Assembly: GCA_040007395.1 (NCBI GenBank)
Contig: JBDTVG010000136.1
Span: 1-64,000, forward strand
Length of the DNA: 64,000 nt
Source: DATGFK01 sp040007395
GTDB taxonomy: Bacteria > Chloroflexota > Anaerolineae > Aggregatilineales > UBA2796
Direction: 5' to 3'
The notes below the pieces were generated by a model. That model was not told the DNA's origin. It searched no databases and saw only the letters and a program-made list of their open reading frames with translations. Shown one piece after another: positions 35,129 to 44,110 of this stretch. Position 1 is the first letter of the stretch, and each line of letters opens with the position of its first letter. The position numbers and the translations under genes were made by a program.

Positions 35129-37392
35129 TGACTACAACACCAAACACTTCGCGACCCCTATCCCCCCTCATTGTGCGACTGCGTAACCTTGCCTTTCCAA
35201 TGGTCGCCGTAGCAGTACTAGTTGCGTTTTCCATTGTGAAATTGTGGTTAGTCGGGGCGATCTTCGTATTTGCGCTGTATCTGCTGATTCAGATCCGCAA
35301 ACATAAGGCGATGCGCCAGCCGGAGAACTCCCTTGAACTGCGGCGATTGGCCTTCGCGGCGCAAGCAGTGAGCATCATCACGCTGGCCTACACGACGCAG
35401 CAAATCTGGCACATCGCGATCTTATCGTTGGTGATTCTGGCGATAGGCCATTATGTCGCCTATCGGGTACGCAGTAAGCCCCCCATCGCGCTTCGATTGG
35501 GGACGGCAGTCTGTCTACATTTGGCGTTTGGCTGGATGTTCTATGCGCTGTTTCATGGTCAACCATTTCCGCAAGCCCAGATTGCCATGTTGGCAATGGC
35601 AATCGTTAGCTTTGAACTGTTCAGCCGCTTGAACCTGTTTTCGGGACTCGGTATCGCCATGCTGAACCTGTATGTTGCGGCGACCCTCAGCCGCGATCTA
35701 ATGTTCGGGGCGCTGCTGTTGGCCTTTATTGGACTGCTGCTGGCGTTCCTATGGCGTGCCGACAGCGAAGATGGAGTCAAGGATAATCCAGTGATTCTGC
35801 GCCCGGTGCAAAGCACACAGCGTATAAGCGCTTTCCAGCACTGGCGCAACTGGGGTTTACGCTTTGGCCTATCGTTAGCGGTATTTGTGCCAATTGTGTT
35901 TTTGATCACGCCGCATTACGCTGGACATCCGATTGTCCCGCCTGTGTCATTTCAGGTGCCGATCACCAAAGGCGCATCGTCGGGGATCATCAATCCGGCG
36001 GTGCCGCTGGTTCAACTGCAAGGTCAGATCGATCCTAACCAGACAGGCGAGTATTACACAGGCTTCGACAGCACGCTCGATCTGAGCTATCGTGGCGGCT
36101 TGAGCGACACCATTATGATGTATGTCCGCAGCCCAGCGTGGAGCTATTGGCGCAGCCATGCCTACGATTATTACGATGGACACACGTGGACGCAATCCGA
36201 CCAGAGTACCGATGTGATCACGGGGCAAGGCCAGTTCTTCCAGCTTGCCACAGATAGTTGGCTTCGCAAGGACTACTTCGTTCAGACCTACTATATCGCC
36301 CGCACACTGCCCAATTTGATCTTCACAGCGGGCAAGCCTTTGCATCTTTATCTGGCGGCTAGAGAGGTCGCCATCGATAAAACAGGCGGGATTCACATTG
36401 GCGAGGCATTGCGCGAAAACACAGTTTATTCTGTGCTGTCGCTCCGTACGACCTTTCCAGCGGACGATCTACGTGCAGTTGAGGATAAGATCTCGGATGA
36501 TGCACAGCAGCGGGCAGCCGATCTCGCGCCGTATCTGCAACTATCCGCTACCGTCACCGAACGGACGCGCAAATTGGCGCACGACCTGACTCAAAACGCC
36601 ACGACCCGCTATGACAAAATAACTGTCCTACGCGACTATCTGCGGGCGAACTACCCTTATGATTACTTCCCGCCGCCGCAGCAACCTAATACTGATACTG
36701 CCGATCAATTCCTATTCGTGGATAAACGTGGATTGTGCGAACACTATGTTACATCGCTGGTGGTCATGCTGCGCGAACTAGGTATCCCAGCGCGGTTAGT
36801 AGCGGGCTTTGGCAGCGGCACTTATAACGCCGTTACGGGCTACTATGAAGTACGCGCTAACAACGCTCATGCGTGGGCAGAGGTGTACTTTCCCCAGTAT
36901 GGCTGGGTTCCCTTCGACCCAACCCCCGGCTGGAATGGCAATCCTGACAGCGGCCCCGTTCAACGCTGGGTATTTTCCAGCCTCTTTGAAGATGTGAAAT
37001 TGCCCTCGCTGCCGATGGGCGAAATCTTCCGGGCAGGCACAGCCGCCCTGAGTGCTATCGCTACGCCGTTGATTGTGTTGGTGATACTGGTGCTTCTGGG
37101 ATTTGCGGCTTGGCGACTCCGAAAGTTTAACCAGCACTATAAGCTTGGGCAGCGCTTAGAGGTCTATTTGCGGCGCGATCCAGCCCGCCGCCGTATTTTC
37201 GGAGCTTACTACCGCGCCCAACGCCAGTTAAAATCGTATCGGACTTCGGCGCAAACGGTACACGAACATGCGGCGACCCAACCGGAATTGACCGAACTCG
37301 CGCAGCTTGTCGAGATCGCCGCCTATAAGCCGGAAGTTCCCGACGCAACGATGGTTTCGCGGGCATTGGCGTGGCGCAAACAGCGGAAATAG
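35128..37392 (+). CDS. Transglutaminase-like membrane protein (TgpA family)
   Basis: A 754-residue protein. About six membrane helices (residues ~20-250, ~280) are followed by an extracellular transglutaminase-like domain with the Cys (RGLCEHYVTSL), His (NNAHAWAEVYFP) and Asp (FDPTPGW) triad, then a C-terminal helix and a cytoplasmic basic tail. Third gene in the MoxR-DUF58 operon, translation-coupled by TGATG. Confidence 0.92.
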   Translation: MTTTPNTSRPLSPLIVRLRNLAFPMVAVAVLVAFSIVKLWLVGAIFVFALYLLIQIRKHKAMRQPENSLELRRLAFAAQAVSIITLAYTTQQIWHIAILSLVILAIGHYVAYRVRSKPPIALRLGTAVCLHLAFGWMFYALFHGQPFPQAQIAMLAMAIVSFELFSRLNLFSGLGIAMLNLYVAATLSRDLMFGALLLAFIGLLLAFLWRADSEDGVKDNPVILRPVQSTQRISAFQHWRNWGLRFGLSLAVFVPIVFLITPHYAGHPIVPPVSFQVPITKGASSGIINPAVPLVQLQGQIDPNQTGEYYTGFDSTLDLSYRGGLSDTIMMYVRSPAWSYWRSHAYDYYDGHTWTQSDQSTDVITGQGQFFQLATDSWLRKDYFVQTYYIARTLPNLIFTAGKPLHLYLAAREVAIDKTGGIHIGEALRENTVYSVLSLRTTFPADDLRAVEDKISDDAQQRAADLAPYLQLSATVTERTRKLAHDLTQNATTRYDKITVLRDYLRANYPYDYFPPPQQPNTDTADQFLFVDKRGLCEHYVTSLVVMLRELGIPARLVAGFGSGTYNAVTGYYEVRANNAHAWAEVYFPQYGWVPFDPTPGWNGNPDSGPVQRWVFSSLFEDVKLPSLPMGEIFRAGTAALSAIATPLIVLVILVLLGFAAWRLRKFNQHYKLGQRLEVYLRRDPARRRIFGAYYRAQRQLKSYRTSAQTVHEHAATQPELTELAQLVEIAAYKPEVPDATMVSRALAWRKQRK

Positions 37393-37416
37393 AGAAGCTC
37401 AGGTTACGCGCTCCGA

Positions 37417-38022
37417 TCAGGTTGGCATCTGCGCTGTAATTGGCTTGAAGGCACTTTGCAACCCATTCAGGGTTAGCTTCGTACACATTTCTGCCATCTG
37501 TTCAGGTGAATAGGGCATCTCCTGTTCCAACCACCATATCGCCATATTGAGTTCGATAGTCGCATTGAAATTTGCCAACACATTCATGGGCATTGTCAGT
37601 TCTAGATCGGGATTACGAAAACACATCTCTTCAAGAAAACTATGTGACAGGTATTCCCGAATATAGCGCGTGATGGTCGATGCACCGCGCCCTGTCAAAA
37701 TGGACAGGTACAGATCCGCGTTTTCCTGTGCATGTTTGAAGATAACTTGATAGATTGCCAGTTGTGCTGCTGATATATCCACTCCAACTTGGAGTTTATC
37801 AATTTCACTGACCAGTTCATCAAACGTATCTTTTAAGATGGTAAAGAGCAGTTCTTCTTTGTCTTTGTAGTGCAAATAAAAGGTGGCACGCCGCAAGCCT
37901 GCCTTATCCGTGATGGCTTGCAGCGTGATCGCGTCATAGCCTTTTTCCAAAATCAGGGCGATCAACGCATCACGCAGCATTTGGCGGGTACGAACCTTGC
38001 GGGGATCGATTTTTTGTTGCAT
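37417..38022 (-). CDS. TetR-family transcriptional regulator
   Basis: A 201-residue regulator. N-terminal HTH reads DALIALILEKGYDAITLQAITDKAGLRRATFYLHYKDKEELL, the standard TetR pattern. The start is the ATG at 38020-38022. It is divergent from the P450 gene with 167 bp between them, and an inverted repeat at 38049 lies next to its start, so it likely represses itself and the P450. Ligand unknown. Confidence 0.93.
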   Translation of the reverse strand: MQQKIDPRKVRTRQMLRDALIALILEKGYDAITLQAITDKAGLRRATFYLHYKDKEELLFTILKDTFDELVSEIDKLQVGVDISAAQLAIYQVIFKHAQENADLYLSILTGRGASTITRYIREYLSHSFLEEMCFRNPDLELTMPMNVLANFNATIELNMAIWWLEQEMPYSPEQMAEMCTKLTLNGLQSAFKPITAQMPT

Positions 38023-38048
38023 TGAATTCGCTTCTTTCAGAGATCTTA

Positions 38049-38062
38049 TTGACACTTGTCAA
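38049..38062. promoter_or_regulatory. Candidate TetR operator
   Basis: TTGACA-CT-TGTCAA, an exact 6-bp inverted repeat with a 2-nt centre, 26 bp upstream of the TetR start codon and between the two divergent genes. Size and symmetry suit a TetR-family dimer; TTGACA could also be a -35 box. Confidence 0.5.
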
Positions 38063-38189
38063 CTATAGTACACTACGATCAATTTGGCTATTGACCCCAA
38101 TTGAAATCTGATTATCCTATTTAACGTACATCGTGTCAATAAAAGTACAAATTGTCTACCAAGTGCATATTGCTGAGGAGTAACGGCTT

Positions 38190-39593
38190 ATGAACGCAGT
38201 TCAAAATTCGCCATTGAGTTATCGCTCGGTGCCCGGCCCCAAAGCGCATCCAATCTTGGGCAATGTCGGTCAATATCGCGAGGATACACTGGGTTTCGAA
38301 AGACTTCTAGCCAAAGAATATGGCGATATTGTGCATATTCGTTTCCTAGATCGCAACGCCTATCTCATCTTCCATCCTGATGACATTCGTAAGGTGTTGG
38401 TTGAAGAAGCCGATAAATATATGAAAGCGCCCATCTACCAGATCTTGCTCTCGCGGTTTCTGGGGAACGGGCTGCTAACCAGTGATGGCGATTTTTGGAA
38501 GCGCCAACGCAAACTTTCCCAACCAGCGTTCCATACCAAGCGTATCCAAGCCTATGCCGAAACGATGGTTGACTATACAAAAATTATGCTTGATACATGG
38601 ACAGACGGGCAAGTGCGGGACATGAACCACGAAATGACGCGGCTCACCTTGAGCATCGTCGTGAAATCCCTGTTTAATGCGGAAATTGGCGGAGAATCTG
38701 ATCGGATTGGCGAAGCGTTAACGACGGTTCTTGAAGCTAGTAACGAAGGAATGCAGTCCGCCTTGCAGATGGTGCCGGAATGGGTGCCACTCCCGCGCAA
38801 TATCAGGAATAAACGCGGAGTCCGCCAGCTTGACGAAATCATCATGCCGATTATCAATTCACGAAAAGGCGCTGAAGACAACGGCGACCTGCTCTCGATG
38901 TTGCTGTTAGCCGAAGATGAAGATGGCAACCACATGACCGATAAACAGCTTCGCGACGAAGTGGTCACACTGGTGCTAGCAGGTCATGAAACCACCGCCA
39001 ATGCACTCACGTGGGCATGGTATCTGCTCTCGCAGCATCCCGAAATTGAAGCAAAACTGCACGAAGAAGTAGATCGCGTACTCGGTGATCGGTTGCCAAC
39101 GCTCGCCGATCTGCGTCAGCTTGAATACACCCAGATGGTTTTCAAAGAAGCGATCCGGCTGTACCCACCCATCCCCTCCTATGCCCGTCAATCGCTGGTA
39201 CCTGTTGAACTGGGCGGTTACACCTTGCCCGCTGGATCGATTATTCTGATTAGCCCGCATGTATTCCACAAAGATGCACGCTGGTGGGACGAACCCGAAG
39301 CCTTCAAGCCGGAACGCTTCTCCAAAGAGAACGAAAAGACGATAAACAAATATGCCTATCTGCCGTTTGGCGGTGGCCCGCGTATTTGCATCGGCAACAG
39401 TTTTGCCGAAATGGAAGCGGTACTCTTGCTGGCAACCATCGCCCAGCACTATCGGATGCAGCTTGATCCCGCCGATCAGGAAGTTGTGCCGGAACCAACC
39501 CTGACCTTACGTCCTCGTCATAACTTGATGATGCGTCTCGAAAAACGCCAAGCGATCAACGTGCCTGCGCCAATGGAAACGGTATCGGCCTAA
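38190..39593 (+). CDS. Cytochrome P450
   Basis: A 467-residue haem monooxygenase. The I-helix oxygen motif LAGHETTA (~265), K-helix EAIR (~327) and haem loop FGGGPRICIG with Cys400 are present; the sequence looks of the CYP102/CYP4-like long-chain oxidase group and lacks a membrane anchor. GAGGAG precedes the start. Probably controlled by the divergent TetR. Substrate unknown; needs a separate ferredoxin/reductase not found here. Confidence 0.94.
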   Translation: MNAVQNSPLSYRSVPGPKAHPILGNVGQYREDTLGFERLLAKEYGDIVHIRFLDRNAYLIFHPDDIRKVLVEEADKYMKAPIYQILLSRFLGNGLLTSDGDFWKRQRKLSQPAFHTKRIQAYAETMVDYTKIMLDTWTDGQVRDMNHEMTRLTLSIVVKSLFNAEIGGESDRIGEALTTVLEASNEGMQSALQMVPEWVPLPRNIRNKRGVRQLDEIIMPIINSRKGAEDNGDLLSMLLLAEDEDGNHMTDKQLRDEVVTLVLAGHETTANALTWAWYLLSQHPEIEAKLHEEVDRVLGDRLPTLADLRQLEYTQMVFKEAIRLYPPIPSYARQSLVPVELGGYTLPAGSIILISPHVFHKDARWWDEPEAFKPERFSKENEKTINKYAYLPFGGGPRICIGNSFAEMEAVLLLATIAQHYRMQLDPADQEVVPEPTLTLRPRHNLMMRLEKRQAINVPAPMETVSA

Positions 39594-39606
39594 CTGACGG
39601 CGCATA

Positions 39607-41430
39607 TTATGGGGTGCTGACTCGGATGGTCAGTAGTGGCAGCAGTCCATCCGGTGTTTCGCCGGGGGCGGCAATGCGCTTCTGGTCTGAATAGTGATAG
39701 ATTGCTAAATCGACAGGATAGTCGCCCGGAGCTAGCGTGTTAGGTAAGGTTAACTCGCGCTCCTCGATATAATAGCGCCCCGTGATCCACCGACTCGTTT
39801 CACGGGGCGCATCGTTGATTTGGGGTGGGCCATCGAATTGAGCGAGAAACCCCTTGCTGCCCACGAGATACGTCCCCTCGCTGTAATCAAGGTCAATCGC
39901 CCGATCAATCGACCACCACAGCCGCACATGCAGCGTATCGCCGGGTTGCAACGACGATCTGCGATCTGCGATACGCTGTGCGCCATGAAAGCGCAGCCCG
40001 TTGGCAAAAGGAATGCCGGTCGTATCTGGTGCGGCTTCATACAGCCGCACCAAGAAAGTCGGCGGCCCCATTGTTAGCGTTGGCGCACGGTCGTGCTGAA
40101 CCGCCGTGTAAGTCCTAGCGTTTTGCTGCCCATCAATGGCGATATACCAGACCCGGCGGTAGGCTGCTGGATCGGTGACAAACTGTAAGCCAGCCGGGAA
40201 ATAGACGCTCGTAAAGTAATTCCATTCCTCTGCCGTGACCGTTTTAATATTCGGGTCAATTACTAGTACGTCGTCGGCTTCCATATGTTGTGCCAGCCAG
40301 CTAAAAGTCACGACAAGCGGCGCATCGACTTTCTTGTAGCGTTCGGCAATCGGCGCTGGCCCAAACATCATGACGATGAGGACACCGAGCAATCCGACAA
40401 TCCCCGCTCGTGGCAAGCGCGAAAATCCCCAGCCAAGCCACACCGCAAAACCGGGCATGACCCACGCCAGATGTCGCGCTGTAAAGGCTCCAAAGAGTCC
40501 GCCAAAGATCAACAGCATTGGGACTAGCATCCACAGGAGCAAGGTAAGGACGCGCCGTTGCAAGCGATATTTATCCAGCACCAGTGCTGTTGCGATAGCG
40601 ATCAGCGCTACCCATAATTCAGGTGAATAACCCGCGAAATCGTGCAGCAAATCACCGAATACCTGAAAAAACACTTGCCCGCCGGAGGCCAGCCACGCTT
40701 GGACAATGGGTGTCCCTTCATTGGCATAGACCCCCGCAACAGACACTTTGGTGACAAGTTCCGGGATCGCCAATGCAGCGAAAATCACACCGGGCAGCCA
40801 CCAACGCCAGATTCTCCGTCCAAATAGGATCAGCGTGTACCCGCCGATCAAGGCCATCGCCAGCAAACTCGTGATATGAACGTAGAACATCACCGTTAGG
40901 CAGGCGGCAAGCCATAGTGCCCGTACAAGCGTTGGACGATTGAAATAGCGCAGCGCCAGCCACAAGGCCAGCAGTGCTAGCATAAAGATCAGGATATAGC
41001 CACGCAGCATCAGGCTAATGTTGATCGCGTAGCCCATCGCAGCACAAGCCGTTACGGCGATCAGCGCTGTGGTATCACCATAGACGCGCCGAGCGATGCG
41101 GTATAGCAGCGCTAGCGCGATCAGGAATACGAACAAGGGGAACAAGCGCAGGGTAAACGGGTGAATACCCGTTAGGGTTTGCCACCCACCTACTGTCAGG
41201 TAGAACAGTGGAGGCCAATCGTAAGGAGTCCACTGGATGATTTGCGTCGGACTGCCAAAGGTTTGCCAAACTGACCAGACCTCGTCTGCGTCCATCTCCA
41301 GCGTATTGAGCCGGACTACCCGGCTGGCAACGATAATCAGCAGCACGCATGTCAGCACTGCCAACTGAACTCGTAGGGTAAGCTGGCGCTCAGGAGAGCG
41401 TTGCATTAAAAATGCTTTCGCTTGAGGCAA
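39607..41430 (-). CDS. Membrane glycosyltransferase, GT39-like
   Basis: A 607-residue protein with ~11 membrane helices and a C-terminal beta-rich outer domain (~430-607). The first external loop MDADEVWSVWQ carries the Asp-Glu motif expected of GT-C enzymes using polyprenyl-phosphate donors. It is not a close copy of the 10.9-13.6 kb pair. Convergent with P450, 13 bp apart. Confidence 0.82.
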   Translation of the reverse strand: MPQAKAFLMQRSPERQLTLRVQLAVLTCVLLIIVASRVVRLNTLEMDADEVWSVWQTFGSPTQIIQWTPYDWPPLFYLTVGGWQTLTGIHPFTLRLFPLFVFLIALALLYRIARRVYGDTTALIAVTACAAMGYAINISLMLRGYILIFMLALLALWLALRYFNRPTLVRALWLAACLTVMFYVHITSLLAMALIGGYTLILFGRRIWRWWLPGVIFAALAIPELVTKVSVAGVYANEGTPIVQAWLASGGQVFFQVFGDLLHDFAGYSPELWVALIAIATALVLDKYRLQRRVLTLLLWMLVPMLLIFGGLFGAFTARHLAWVMPGFAVWLGWGFSRLPRAGIVGLLGVLIVMMFGPAPIAERYKKVDAPLVVTFSWLAQHMEADDVLVIDPNIKTVTAEEWNYFTSVYFPAGLQFVTDPAAYRRVWYIAIDGQQNARTYTAVQHDRAPTLTMGPPTFLVRLYEAAPDTTGIPFANGLRFHGAQRIADRRSSLQPGDTLHVRLWWSIDRAIDLDYSEGTYLVGSKGFLAQFDGPPQINDAPRETSRWITGRYYIEERELTLPNTLAPGDYPVDLAIYHYSDQKRIAAPGETPDGLLPLLTIRVSTP

Positions 41431-41445
41431 GGACAGTGATTTGTT

Positions 41446-41874
41446 TCAGGACGACAATTCTACTTTCGGTTGTATTTCGAATATCCCGCGTGCGTGGAAG
41501 AAACAAACATCGAACTCTGCGAAAAAGTTAACTTGTCCTAATAGTAGGGGAATGCCTTCGGCACGTGTCCAAGCGAAGACAAGGGGTATTGGTTGGAATT
41601 GTCCGATAACACCAATCAGAATACTAGCCCTTGCCTCAAATTGAGCAAGATTACCAGTCAATTCGACAGAGCGGTTTTGTTGAGACCATACTAAGCCAAG
41701 CGCTAACCCAATTTCGTATGGCAGCACATTGATTGTTGCCCCTGTATCGAGCAGTCCATTGAGCACCATTGACTGTGTATCATTTTCCAATTTCAGCGGC
41801 ATTAGGGGACGCGACAAGATTTTGCCTTGCGGGTCTTGAGCCTGAATATAAGGATAAAGTTCAGGATTGGTCAT
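41446..41874 (-). CDS. Retropepsin-like aspartic protease
   Basis: A ~142-residue single-domain protein. GLLDTGATINVLP near residue 40 is the DTG(A/S)-type active-site loop of clan AA proteases, which act as dimers. ILIGVIGQFQPIPLVFAW and EGIPLLLGQVNFFAEFDV complete the pepsin-like half-barrel. No membrane segment. Start at ATG 41874 (another ATG at 41892 possible); it overlaps the upstream small gene by 14 bp, suggesting coupling. Confidence 0.8.
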   Translation of the reverse strand: MTNPELYPYIQAQDPQGKILSRPLMPLKLENDTQSMVLNGLLDTGATINVLPYEIGLALGLVWSQQNRSVELTGNLAQFEARASILIGVIGQFQPIPLVFAWTRAEGIPLLLGQVNFFAEFDVCFFHARGIFEIQPKVELSS

Positions 41875-42088
41875 GGTCACGTTTGTACTCATCGAGCATG
41901 GTTTGCAGCGTATGCGCTGCACCAAACGCATCATAGGGCGACCAGACCTCGTATTGTACAGCCAGTTGCCGCAGCATTTCAGGCGAAGTTTCCTCAACGG
42001 CAAGCTCATTGACTAGAATTTGGACAATACGCAACTTTTCAGTTCGATTCAGATTGTGTAATTCGTTTAAGAGTTGTTCAGATAACAT
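41861..42088 (-). CDS. Small helical protein paired with the aspartic protease
   Basis: A 75-residue, all-helical acidic protein (LSEQLLNELHNLNRTEKLRIVQILVNEL, ending DEYKRDHDQS). It overlaps the retropepsin gene, an arrangement like small toxin-antitoxin or chaperone-enzyme pairs; whether it inhibits, targets or stabilises the protease is unknown. TTGTTATC/GTTCAGATAAC-like AT-rich leader. Confidence 0.6.
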   Translation of the reverse strand: MLSEQLLNELHNLNRTEKLRIVQILVNELAVEETSPEMLRQLAVQYEVWSPYDAFGAAHTLQTMLDEYKRDHDQS

Positions 42089-42147
42089 TGTTGTCGGCTC
42101 CTGCTTTGCATATCTCTCTATGCTTGCTAGTCTACGTAAAAACCCGA

Positions 42148-43242
42148 TCAATTACTGATTGTACCGAGAAATGTGTAGGCTGAAACAGGCAGCAGATTGC
42201 CATCCTTCAGGCTGAGTTTATATGTGCCATCGCCATCGGCATTGACCAGAATCGCGACTGTATTGCCGTGCTCGAAAGCGATAGGCCGCAAGTTGATCTT
42301 CTGTGGCGCAACGACGACATGCTGTTCACGCCGCGAAACATCGGCAACGATGACAGCATACTGTTCCGGCGGCACACCCTTCGCGGGCGGGACTCCCCGT
42401 GCCGAAGTATAGATGATTGTGCCACCGTCGCGAGACATCAACAGATTGCCTGCTTGACGATGGGTCAGTTGGGGCGCACTGATCTGTGTTTCGAGCTTGA
42501 TCGACGGATCAAGGATGAGCGCGTCAAATCCGCCAGAATCCCCGGCAGGCTGGAGGCGGACAAAAGGGTGTCCATTTGCCGCAAAGCCCAATGCACACAA
42601 ACACTCGGTTTTACCCGGTAGTTCAGTAGGTTGTCCGCTAGCGATATCAACGCTAAATACATCACTGGCAGTTGCGAATAACTGATAAGCCTGTGGATCA
42701 CGAGTTTGGCGGGCGTAGAAGACTTGCGTGCCATCGTCCGTAACCGCCAATGGAATGGTGTCAACGCCTTTGGTGGAAGAAGTGTGCAGCACTAATTTCT
42801 TAGCGCTGCCATCAGCCCCGGCGACAAACAAATCACTCAACAGCGATTGTTCACCCGCCAGTGAAACCGTCCAAGCAATCTGTTTTCCATTCGGAGACAC
42901 AACCCAATCCACTTGGGCTTTTGCGTTATTCACCTCAATCGCCGGGAAAGGATCGGTTCTACCATTGGGATAGGCAATCTTGATGGCTTTTGTGTCGTTT
43001 TCAAGATACAACACGCCATTGCCTAGCAAAGTGTGGCGCGTTCCATTGGTAACAACCACATTGCTTAACCCAGTACGCGAGTCGACGAAAAACAATCCAG
43101 CCTGATTTTTGCTGATGTTGTGGTTGACAAATACATCGAAGGGGCCAGTCACCGATGACTGGGCAAACATTCGAGTGGGATCGCCACACAGAACTAGGAC
43201 AATCAAGCAAGTGCCGTACAGCACTCGCCACAGGGAGCGCAT
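42148..43242 (-). CDS. Secreted TolB-like/WD40-like protein
   Basis: A 364-residue exported protein with signal peptide (~1-28, ending FAQSS). Repeated strand patterns (KQIAWTVSLAGE, TQVFYARQTRD, GTIIYTSARG) suggest a beta-propeller related to TolB but degenerate. Its start codon overlaps the sirtuin stop by one base (TAATG), so they are coupled; the functional link is obscure. Confidence 0.72.
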   Translation of the reverse strand: MRSLWRVLYGTCLIVLVLCGDPTRMFAQSSVTGPFDVFVNHNISKNQAGLFFVDSRTGLSNVVVTNGTRHTLLGNGVLYLENDTKAIKIAYPNGRTDPFPAIEVNNAKAQVDWVVSPNGKQIAWTVSLAGEQSLLSDLFVAGADGSAKKLVLHTSSTKGVDTIPLAVTDDGTQVFYARQTRDPQAYQLFATASDVFSVDIASGQPTELPGKTECLCALGFAANGHPFVRLQPAGDSGGFDALILDPSIKLETQISAPQLTHRQAGNLLMSRDGGTIIYTSARGVPPAKGVPPEQYAVIVADVSRREQHVVVAPQKINLRPIAFEHGNTVAILVNADGDGTYKLSLKDGNLLPVSAYTFLGTISN

Positions 43243-44012
43243 TATCGCGCCTCGCGCATGGCACGGACAATCAGCGGCAGCGCTTCACCGGAAGGCGCAT
43301 TAATATACAGATCGGCAAGCGGCGTGATCGTGTCTTCCTGCGGATTCACATCAATGATAAAGCCTGAATTCCAACGTTTCGTCCGATACGGCATCGAGGC
43401 CGCAGGCTGCACCAACCCAGATGTCCCGACCACCAGCATCACATCAGCCTTTGAACTGAGATCGTTAGCACGATTTAGCGCGTCAAGTGGCAACCGTTCG
43501 GTAAACCACACGACATCGGGGCGAACGTTCTTGCCGCAGTGTGGACACGGCGGTGGCCCAGACTCACGATCCCATTCCAGTTTGCTAATATCGATTAGGG
43601 TCGGATCACCTTCACAATTGTCGGAGCATTTGTGGCGGCGGATGTCGCCATGCAGCGCAATCACATCGCTGCTACCCGCCGCCTGATGCAGCCCATCAAT
43701 ATTCTGGGTGATTACCACGACTTCGGGCAGCATATCTTCCAGCGCCGCAATCGCTAAATGGCCTTTGTTCGGCTTGACTTTGTTGACCAGTGTCCGGCGA
43801 TACTCGTACCAATCCCACACCATCTTGGGATTTGCCTTAAAGGCTGCCGGGGTCGCCAATTCTTGCGGATCGAATTGCGCCCACAACCCATCCATTGCAT
43901 CGCGAAAGGTCGGAACGCCGCTTTCCTTCGATACGCCTGCGCCCGTCAGCACGACGAGATGCTCCGCCTGATGCAGCCGCATCGCCGCCTCGCGAATCTT
44001 TTGATTATCCAT
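43242..44012 (-). CDS. cobB: NAD-dependent protein deacylase (sirtuin)
   Basis: A 256-residue SIR2 protein. GAGVSKESGVPTFRD (~22-36), TQNIDGLHQAAGS (~100), catalytic His in ALHGDI (~120) and zinc ligands CSDNC and CPHC are intact. The Ala and Tyr-Arg residues that mark desuccinylases are hard to judge. Removes acyl groups from lysines using NAD. Confidence 0.94.
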   Translation of the reverse strand: MDNQKIREAAMRLHQAEHLVVLTGAGVSKESGVPTFRDAMDGLWAQFDPQELATPAAFKANPKMVWDWYEYRRTLVNKVKPNKGHLAIAALEDMLPEVVVITQNIDGLHQAAGSSDVIALHGDIRRHKCSDNCEGDPTLIDISKLEWDRESGPPPCPHCGKNVRPDVVWFTERLPLDALNRANDLSSKADVMLVVGTSGLVQPAASMPYRTKRWNSGFIIDVNPQEDTITPLADLYINAPSGEALPLIVRAMREAR

Positions 44013-44110
44013 TTTCCCGCCCCGTCAACGCTTTTATCTCTTGTGCTTAATTGTGCTTTGCTGTGCTGTCTGCGTCAAGCATTTCTAATCATAGGGACGG
44101 GACGTGAAGG

